From NCBI RefSeq assembly GCF_964340395.1, contig NC_135556.1, positions 19,178,642 to 19,198,641 on the forward strand: a stretch of DNA of 20,000 nucleotides, read 5' to 3'. Source of the DNA: Glandiceps talaboti. Lineage: Eukaryota > Hemichordata > Enteropneusta > Spengelidae. The stretch's first letter is position 1, and every line of letters begins with the position of its first letter. The position numbers were made by a program, and so were the translations under genes. Below, in pieces: positions 1 through 8,892 of the stretch. The notes beneath the pieces were generated by a model. It searched no databases. It was not told the origin of the DNA and saw only the letters and a list, made by a program, of their open reading frames with translations.

Positions 1-223
1 ATAGTTGAGAATGCAGTTGTATATGTGAAAATGATAGAGATGAGGACTCAGTGGTGTAATGAATATCAATAAGTCATTACCACGAAGGAGCCGTGGTATA
101 GGTGGGATATACAACTCATTGCATTCGCAAACGTACCTCGTTGTATTTCCTTTACTTATGACTTTTTGTTTTACTGTACATAATATACCTTGTTAATATA
201 ATAAGTTTTGTTTTCCTTAATAG

Positions 224-292
224 TTGACTGATGTAGAATATGGCGGCGGTACAGTTTTTGTTGATCACGGAGTAAGAGCTAGTCCAAGAAAG
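224..292 (+). CDS. P4HA: Upstream P4HA gene, antepenultimate coding exon
   Basis: This 69-nt phase-0 exon encodes 23 residues from LTDVEYGGG to RASPRK. It lies between a TTAATAG acceptor and an AAG|GTAAAA donor. It corresponds to the LSDVNWGGG exon at 9555-9623, with 14 of 23 residues identical. Confidence 0.9.
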
Positions 293-1096
293 GTAAAATT
301 GATTATTCTAATTGTAGTTTCATAGTCCCAGTACCATATACTACATGGTATGTATAATTTAACAGCAACGTCTTTTTCATACTGTGTACTTGAATCTACG
401 GAAATATTGCATTTGTATAAACCGACAAACCTTCTTTTTATTTTATGATTTCATCTGAGTGTAATTAATTTGTTTATTTGTGGTAGTTGATATGTTCATT
501 TTGAGACTTGTTATTTATTTTTTCAGGGAGATGCAACATTCTGGTATAACTTACGTAAATCGGGAGAGTTAGACTCGTCCACGACACATGGTGGATGTCC
601 CGTATTGTTGGGCGAAAAATGGAGTAAGTATGGTGAAATTGTCAAATATTGTGATCAACACACATCTCGATCAGTCACCTAGACTTTGGCTAGATATGTA
701 GTTTCGTTCGCCCATAGACTTTCGATTTGAGAGAAGGGTAAGGCCGGTGAGGGCGCCCCAACACGGCGTATATACTAGTATCTTCCCTGCCGAGTAGGCT
801 ACCAGTCACAGATAGGCTTTGATAAAAAAGGATGAAACATTAGGTGTGAAAGACAGTTGGCCCAGAACAAAACACAATCCTACGTAATTATCATGGCTCC
901 CCTAACACTAATGCGAGAACAATCGAGAACAAAGCTAAACTTAATGTATACCGCATTTAATGGGCCACTTTTGCGCGATCGCTGAGCAGTAATAATTTTG
1001 ATTTCTTTTTTTCTTATTCCTGTAGTTATCAACAAGTGGTTCAATTATTACGGTCAATTTTCCAACAGGAGGTGTGGACTTTCGCCTGGAGAATGA
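224..1096 (+). CDS. P4HA: Prolyl 4-hydroxylase alpha subunit, 3' end of an upstream paralogue (partial gene)
   Basis: Three coding exons, 224-292, 527-623 and 1026-1096, join in frame to give the C-terminal part of a collagen prolyl 4-hydroxylase alpha subunit, ending at TGA 1094-1096. The family hydroxylates X-Pro-Gly prolines of procollagen in the ER lumen, using Fe(II), 2-oxoglutarate and ascorbate. Visible hallmarks are the GGGTVF strand (first exon), HGGCPV carrying the distal iron-binding His, and GEKW carrying the Lys that binds the 2-oxoglutarate C5 carboxylate (second exon), then NKWF and the final Cys (third exon). Introns are 234 and 402 nt with phases 0 and 1, as in the downstream gene. 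The HxD exon and everything before it lie beyond the left edge; 1-223 reads as intron ending in a TAG acceptor. Nothing visible is broken, so the missing part is a window effect. The paralogue type (P4HA1, 2 or 3) cannot be assigned. Confidence 0.92.
527..623 (+). CDS. P4HA: Upstream P4HA gene, penultimate coding exon (distal His and Lys)
   Basis: This 97-nt exon encodes 32 residues plus one base, from GDATFWYN to LLGEKW. THGGCP holds the distal iron ligand and EKW the 2-oxoglutarate-binding Lys. It lies between a TTTTTTCAG acceptor and a TGGA|GTAAGT donor. Twenty of 32 residues match the exon at 10232-10328. Confidence 0.92.
1026..1096 (+). CDS. P4HA: Upstream P4HA gene, last coding exon
   Basis: The exon follows a polypyrimidine tract and a TGTAG acceptor. 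It encodes IINKWFNYYG and ends CGLSPGE followed by TGA. The CGLSP ending is shared with the downstream paralogue. There is no KDEL-type tail, as expected for alpha subunits, which are retained in the ER through the PDI beta subunit. Confidence 0.9.
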
Positions 1097-2872
1097 GAAG
1101 CAACGTCATTTCCAGGATTGAAATATCAACTCGACTTTTATTTCAAAACTGTTTATTTCTTTCCTAAATTTGCAAGTCAGACTGAATGTCAAAACCATTC
1201 TAAATTATGAATCGTAGTTGTCGTTTTGTTTTTCGTTTGTCCGTTTTTATCACTGCATCGCCAAATCCTGTATAGATAATTGTAACCTATTTAAATTGAT
1301 TAATTCATTTAGTGAGGCAAAGAAATTTGAAGTTATTCAAAGTTATTTATTCAGAGTTTTATTCTAGAGTAAAAGTGGGGAGAATCCCCGTATATGTGTT
1401 TTGTTGTTGCTTAACACGCCACCAAGTGGCAACTCTCTCTATAATTATTAATAATGCCGCACACCGTACTCAGTACGTTTGCGTTCATCTGTTCCAGCCA
1501 AATCGCTATAATCAAAATGTCTTCGGAAATTATTTCACAGTGTATGTTGATCCTTTACCTTCAAGTCATCACTAAATATATACAACTTGAAAGTCGATTT
1601 TAGTGGGTTTTTTATATGATCAAAGTCCAAGTTTATGATCATACCTAATACGGGACGCACGTTTTGACAAACGTTATCAACTCGAGAAAAGCAATACACA
1701 CAGCAATCCCCGTATAAGCTTACATTAATGAAACGTTTATTACAATATTCAATTAATTGATAAACACATGTACATTTTATTCTCTCCTAGCTATTTATTC
1801 CGTGGCCTTACTATATTTTTAGATATAATATTAGCTATGATGTAAAAGATTTATAACAAATAAAGTAAGCCACAGAGTTTCAATTTTCAATTTACCAATT
1901 ATAAAGTTTGAAGTAAAGACTGTAAAAAATTTACTCTTGTAAAAACACATATATATTGAATCTGGAAAGGGGGAGAAATAAAATATAAAGACTTTGATAC
2001 ATACACGATGTAGGTGTGAATAATGATTCGTTAGAATGCAGGCTAGGGACCAGTGGCGTGCGCCCTCTACGTGGTGACACGTATATATACAGAGAAAACC
2101 AGTATTTTAAATACATAGTCGCCACGCCATTACGAAAGTTGTTGTCTCTTTGTAGACTTAATCTCAGTGTCATTGAATGATAAACATACTATTTTTTCAA
2201 TGTTGATATTGAAGAGAATGTTTACGGAAAACCGTACCAATTGATCAGAGTTGAAACCTTGGCTTATTTTGACCCAAGCACTACAGGTGACAGAGGTTTT
2301 CTGTTATGCATGTATATAACATGAAACGGTTGCTAGGATACAGTTTGATGAACACTTCATGTGATTACGTTGTTGATGGTGTGTTTCCGTTTCGCGTCAT
2401 TTTTCAAGTAAATGAATGACAGGGACACTCGTCCTGAACGTTAAAAAGTTCTTGCGATGCAGCGTTTTCTCGCAAATTCCACTGTGACAGCTTCTGAGGG
2501 ATAAACCATTCTACATCTGAACGGGTGTGGAGCTCTTTTTGTGGGTGTTGCTTGGCAAAGGGGAGTAAAACGTCTCAATAATTCGAAATGAAAAAACGTT
2601 TGCTTCCAGTTGGAAATTGCCAGGATGTAATACAGAGTCACAGATTCATACAACAATATCCTCAAAGGTACACGTTGATATCTGAAATATTTGTAAACAA
2701 GCATATATTTGAAGTCGTTCAGTTATATGGAAAGTTACTCGTTGACAAATTTTGAATTATGTCTCGCCCATAGTAGCTTACCCCCTCCCCTCCCGTCATA
2801 ACAAATGGTTTACCCTTAAGATTTCTCAACTGAACAGAAAACTAACGATTCGGAAGCAGACGACATAGAAAC
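1097..2872. other. 3' flank of upstream P4HA and intergenic spacer
   Basis: No supported gene was seen. The stretch should contain the 3' UTR of the upstream P4HA gene and the promoter and 5' UTR of the next one. A possible AATAAA polyadenylation signal is at 1859-1864. Open frames here (1312-1575 plus, 1931-2173 minus, 2441-2704 minus) have no recognisable domain and no clear splice partners. An AT-rich CATATATTTG lies near 2702-2711, about 160 nt before the next start codon, but it is too weak to call as a TATA box. Confidence 0.6.
1859..1864 (+). promoter_or_regulatory. Possible polyadenylation signal for the upstream P4HA gene
   Basis: A canonical AATAAA lies 763 nt after the TGA stop and is the first one seen downstream of it. 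The assignment is by position only. Confidence 0.3.
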
Positions 2873-3087
2873 ATGAGGCTCAGACTTGCATTTGAAATTA
2901 CGTGGAAAGTAGTACCCTTACTGGTTTTCTGTTTCAATGTCTCACTATGCTCGGAACGAAACACAAATTCAAAATCACAGGCTTTCCGTTCAATTGAAAA
3001 ACTGAGGATTCTAACAGAGTTTGAACATCAATTGGTAAAATCACTTGATGGATACGTCAGATCTGCGAGATCGATTATTGCTAATGG
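2873..3087 (+). CDS. P4HA: P4HA exon 1: signal peptide and start of N-terminal domain
   Basis: ATG at 2873 opens a frame with a typical signal peptide: basic MRLR, hydrophobic [14 protein letters not shown], likely cleavage near residue 26. Next come [19 protein letters not shown] and DGYV, which align with the family's conserved N-terminal helix (EKDLVTSLKDYI in the human protein). The exon ends in phase 2 at GG|GTAAGT. Any 5' UTR intron is not visible. Confidence 0.85.
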
Positions 3088-6000
3088 GTAAGTCAGTCAT
3101 GTTATTGAAGGGAGAAAAGTTATACGTTTTACTAAATGGTCAGATAAATACTGTACACACTTAAAGAATTTTAGTGGACGCTGTGTTGATAGTATGTTGA
3201 ATGTGCCACGTAGACTAATATAGAATTTGGTACACCGGCGTCATTCCACACGTATATTGCTTGAGGTTAAAGTCCTGATGACACGGAATGAATGAAAACA
3301 AATTAAATTGCAGTTATTTTAAGTATTATTTTTATTTTTGTTGAGGGACTTCCAATGTTTACACTATCTTGATCACATGGTGATTGTATTCGCACAACAG
3401 AGGCATCCCATCAGACACCAGTAGTTTTAGTTAGTGTCAGGCAATCAAGTGAAAGAGGAGAAACTTGCCAGAGCGATCTCCTTTAATACAAAATGTATAG
3501 ATGAAATTTGTGACCTAATATGACCTCTATCATCAGTGGAGTGAACATTTCTTATCTGTCATAGGGACCTGTTGTCTCCATCACAGCTGATGTATCCAAT
3601 GGTTACGAGAGAAAACCTTGCTTTCATTGATCAGTAAGTTAAGAATTTTCTTTGTACTCCTTTACTACTAATATTGTAATCAGTGAAATCAAATGACATC
3701 TATACATTTCATGCAGTCTTCGATATTGCTTTTCGACTTTATGGTTGTTATCTCGAGTTCCTCAGTGAACACATTTGTCAGACTATAAAACTGTTCTTCC
3801 AATCTGTAATGGCTGTACATCTGATGGGAATAAACCAATAACACAGAGACCATATGGAAAACAACAGAAAACATAACTACCCGAACTAGATACTCACATA
3901 TGGAACAAAAAATATGATAAAATAAAATAAAAATCTACCTACCCACCAATTCTAAAATTGAGCGTAATCGGAACCACACAATATTATTTAGGCCTTATAC
4001 AGTCGTAATCTGAATGGTTTAAGAGCAAAGAAAAAGAAGGGTCCCCTAAAATGATGTGTTTGTCTACAAAATTGTATGGAGTTCCTAGTGAGTTAATACC
4101 CCACAGAGAAAGGTCGTGTTTATAATGGTTTATTATGTGCTCTGTTTAAATATTTGAAGATTTCTGTATGACATCAAGCCAAAAGTTACAGCGTCATCAG
4201 AACACGTCGATGACCACGTGACCAATCCCGTGTTTGCTTTCCAATTAGTCTACCGACTTACAACAACGTGGAATTATCATATCAAAAACAAACTACAAGA
4301 AGAGATTGCAGGCGGTAAGTAGCTAACATTTATATACATGTGACATTTAGTTTACGACCTTCAAAGCTAGTCCTGTTATAAGATTAACCCCCACCCCCCC
4401 ACACACACACACAAACAAACACAGAAACACTCCAAATCCAGCGACGATGACATAACTGTTAATAGTACAGCACATTTTAGATTACTGTTCACTCTATCTG
4501 TACAATCATGTAGCAAGATCACATTTTCTTGATACATTTAATCTGAATGAAAAAAAACCCCAATTAAACATACTGCAACTAGATGCAGACACGGTGTCAC
4601 TAATGTTTTGAATTTTGAATTTGATGTCTTCATGATGACACTAGTTCATTTCATTTAGACAAAATGGAGCTAGAAACTGTATTCACTCAATCTTGCTAAA
4701 TGTATCTTTAAAGTGTAGCATGTGTAGTTTCTTATCTGTGTGGTTGTAAACACAGAAAGTAAACAGTAATCTACAACGCGCTGTAGCTTTATTCACCGCA
4801 TATTGCATATTTTATTCCAATAGTTGTAGACACTTGGTCAGGCATACCCACAAGAAGGTATTCTAAAAAAATCATTGGCACTTGCTCGCTGAGTTATTTT
4901 TACAGTTCAGTTCATTTTTTTAAAATCTGTTCAGAGAGTAATTATCATTGACTTCGTTGTGTCCGTAGTCTCTTCAATGTGTGACCTCAGAGTCGAATGA
5001 CGGTACATTGACCTTCAGACGTCCATGAATTCTATTGATTGGTCAAGTCATCACTTGCATATTCTTCAATTTTATGTGTTTTGTTCTTGACAGGTGTTTT
5101 AGGGTTACTCAATACTGTCACTGACAACTTTGTCGATCCCTATACTGATTTGATGGGAGCTTGTCAAGCTGTCTATCGTATGCAGTATATCTACCAAGTC
5201 TCAGCCAGTGACTTTGCAAGCGGTGCTTTACCTGGATCTACGCCAAAGGTATATAGACGTCAGTGATAGCGCACAAACATGTAAAATGAGAAATGTTATT
5301 TCACTGTGAACACAAATCAACCTCGCTATCAGATGAGGAATATTTATTACTATTTATTTGTGTTCACATAGAGATATAATGTATCATTGTATGTACCTGA
5401 ATGCAGTCAGTGTCTGTATTTTGTCTGTTAAACTGTTACAAAAAATGTTGCATGATACAAAAACACTATACTCTCTTAATTTCGGTAGTACGTATACCTA
5501 TTTGCACATATGTATTCAATTACAACGTATAACAACATTCTTTATCGTGTTTCATTCACTGCACAATACACTACGTTCCATAAACCTTTTGTGTTGTCAG
5601 AACTGACGTCACATTACTCCAATTTGAGTCAAATTCGTCACTATTGATAAATGGAAAAACATATCCACATAAGTATTTTCTCTACTAAAAACATTGTATT
5701 GTCAGACACTGCCAAGTCATTTTGATGTTGAGGATTGCTTCATCTTGGCTAAAGAAGCATATCTTTCTAACGATCACGGAATGTGTATCGCCTGGATGGA
5801 AGAAGCTCTGCGCAGACTCAATGCAGGTTATCCAGTGCGACCCTGGCAGGAAGCATCGAGACAACAAATACTGGAACATTTTGCGTACTGCCATTATTTA
5901 GAGGGTGATTACCACAAAGCTGTATCCCTGACGAAGAATTTGATTGAATTAGGTAAGGGATATTTTTGTATGGAATACACGCTTATTTATGATATGTTTA

Positions 6001-8459
6001 TATATTTGTAAACATGGCAGACACATGGTGTGGAAACTACAAGTACATGAACCAGGAAATTGACGACTTAAATGTCATATAAGTGATTATTAATAAATGT
6101 TGTTCTATTGCCTTGTAAACGTCTCCTTCTAGTGTATTAAAGGCGCACAAGTCAGTCCCAGGTTCCTGCATTGGTTTTGTCTCATCAGCGGAGCCATACA
6201 GATTACACAGGATCATTCTTTTGTCATAAGCTAATTTGTTTTGTTTTTTCTGTAAGTCTGCCAGACACCTGTTTTCACATCTATGACACTAATCCTAATC
6301 CTAATCCGAAATGGGCTTAGGTCACGGGTTTAGAATAACGAGTCAACTTATAAATCTTGAATATATTTACAGATCCGAACAATGATCGAGCCTTGAAAAA
6401 CCTAGTCCTCTTTGATCAGTTAGCGAATGAAACAAAAGTGAACTTGAAACAAGACCCCCTTCTGGAATCCATCTATCCAGTCCAATTCAAGGAGACGAGT
6501 GTATTTGCACTCCAACAACGGTACCAGAAACTATGTCGTGGAGATGTAGTGAAGGTCAGGACACTGAAGTTCATTCATTGAAATTTGAAAGTTTTGTATG
6601 TGATCCCGGTCACTGATAGTTTGGGATATCGTGGTTCTCATTACCGACAGGCCATGCTACCGATAAAACAAAACTGAAAGCTATCAAGAGTCCATGATCG
6701 TTGTTTTTTTCTTAGAAGAATAACAGAACTTAGAAATCAATATCTACAATGTACAAATTTTACAAAACTTTTCATGAAAAAAAAATAATACGTAAAATCT
6801 ACATCTATGGAGCTGTGAAATTCCACAGTCAACACTATGAACTTTAAAAAAGATATTTCTGGTTACCTGCATAAAAAATTGTTACTTTATTGTTTGAATC
6901 CAATGGCATAATAAATGTCGTGTATAAACGGTGTTATGTTGTATACATATATAGTTATTATCATCTTTACTTTCTTTTCTACACTCAGCCTTATACTTTT
7001 AATGCAATACTTAGTTTATTAATTTCGTTGTTTTTGTCTTTCAGCCGTCGCCCTCGGTACAAAAACGTCTTCACTGTTTTTACAAGACAGATCATCCATT
7101 GCTGCGTCTCCGTCCCGTTGGAGTAGAGATTTTACACGAGAGCAACCCCAGGGCATTGACCTTTAAGGGTGTTTTGAATGACAAAGAAATAAACCTGATA
7201 AAACTGAAGGCTAAACCGCTGGTAAGGTGATATGCTAATCCACCACCACCACCACCACCACCACCACCACCAAAAAAACAAAAATAAAACAAAAACAAAA
7301 CGGGGAACGCAACTGTAAAACAAAGGAAGCATTTTCGTATTTAACGAGTCTCACAGCATAAATAAAATATATAAACTATTTCATTCACGTTACACGCGAT
7401 AATGGAGAAATATAAAGGTGAAATATTCTGTTGTAATGGCACAGGCAATGGACCCGCAATGTTACCTGGGAGTCAACTTTTGAACTAACACTGGCTCAGC
7501 ATTCATATTCATTACATGATGGGATAGTCTTTAAGTTGGCAAAGCATTGCACATGTACATGTGTGTACACATTTAAATTCACATTATCTTGAGATAGATT
7601 GCGTTTCCCTCAGTAGGTCTTGTGTCTGGAACCAGTATCGATCAGGTCAAAAGGTGACAATAATGTTCAAAGTTTCACGACTGGCACTGTCAATACCTGG
7701 AAAGATATACATCATGAAGAGGCGTACATTTGTCTGTATCATCAATTTGATCAAATCAATTCAAATGACTCTCATAACAGTTTTAATGTATTTTTATTTC
7801 AGTTACACAATTCTGTTGTTTTAGTGAACAAAACCGATCAAGTAGCAGATTTAAGAGTAAGCAACACGTGAGTATTGAATTCAAATGACACCAGGGACAT
7901 TTCATTGACATATATACAATGCTAAGCTCTTATCACAAGGATTGTGTGTATCTCAAACACTCAAATGCTAAGCTTTTATGACAAAGAGTGTATTTCAAAC
8001 TTGTTAACAATAATAAACACGACCAGTTACTTTCTAACACAAAAATGTAAATTAATTCCTTTACATTGTTTGTTTTCTTTTTCCAAACAATATTGCACAT
8101 GATTTCTTGGTTGGAAAAGAGCCTAATGCGTAAGGCGAGGCCCCGAAGTATTATTTTATGTTAATGACTGACTGACGTGAGTCTTGTTCTGTTAGTGAAA
8201 TTTGATGACAATGACTTGTTATATGCAGAATATTCATTATTATAAATATTGGATCAATCATGATTGCTGCAATGAATTTGTAAGCCATGTCGAAATTTGT
8301 ATCAGCTCAAGTGTGGCCCATAGGAGTTTTCATCTCATTGAATTCTTTTTATATATTCTAGGGCATGGTTGTTTGAAAAAGAAGACCGCGAATTAATGAA
8401 TATAGCTAAACGAGTGGAGGCCATTTCTGGTTTAAATATTGAGACGGCAGAACCATTAC

Positions 8460-8496
<37 letters not shown>

Positions 8497-8795
8497 TATA
8501 GGGGGGGGCGTATGCGTGCGTATGTTCACTACTAAAGTCTAGCAGTCATGTAATATTTCTCTATCAGTGTTGTTACAGTGCTGCTGAACATCAATGCAAT
8601 GGCAGAGTTACCACAGCCATGTCTGTCTGTCTGTTTGTCTATCTATCTATCTGTTTGTTTGTTTGTTTGTTTGTTTGTTTGTTTGTTTGTTTGTTTGTTT
8701 CTATTTATCTATTTATTTATTTATATATTTATCTATCTATATATCTATCTATCTATCTGACTGTCTGTCTATATGTCTGTCTGTTATGTATGTTA

Positions 8796-8892
<97 letters not shown>

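Noticed and set aside
78-98. Hairpin TACCACG...CGTGGTA
   Set aside because: A 7-bp stem in a presumed intron with no supporting context; easily expected by chance.
1312-1575. 87-codon plus-strand open frame beginning at GTG
   Set aside because: No ATG start, no recognisable domain, lies in the expected 3' flank of the upstream P4HA gene.
2441-2704. 87-codon minus-strand open frame
   Set aside because: No domain, no convincing splice sites, isolated upstream of the P4HA start.
6293-6308. Telomere-like CCTAAT repeats
   Set aside because: Only about three imperfect units, and the hexamer is not the canonical CCCTAA.
7092-7332. Poly-Gly and poly-Trp minus-strand frames
   Set aside because: Caused by (CCA)11 plus the antisense of P4HA exon 7.
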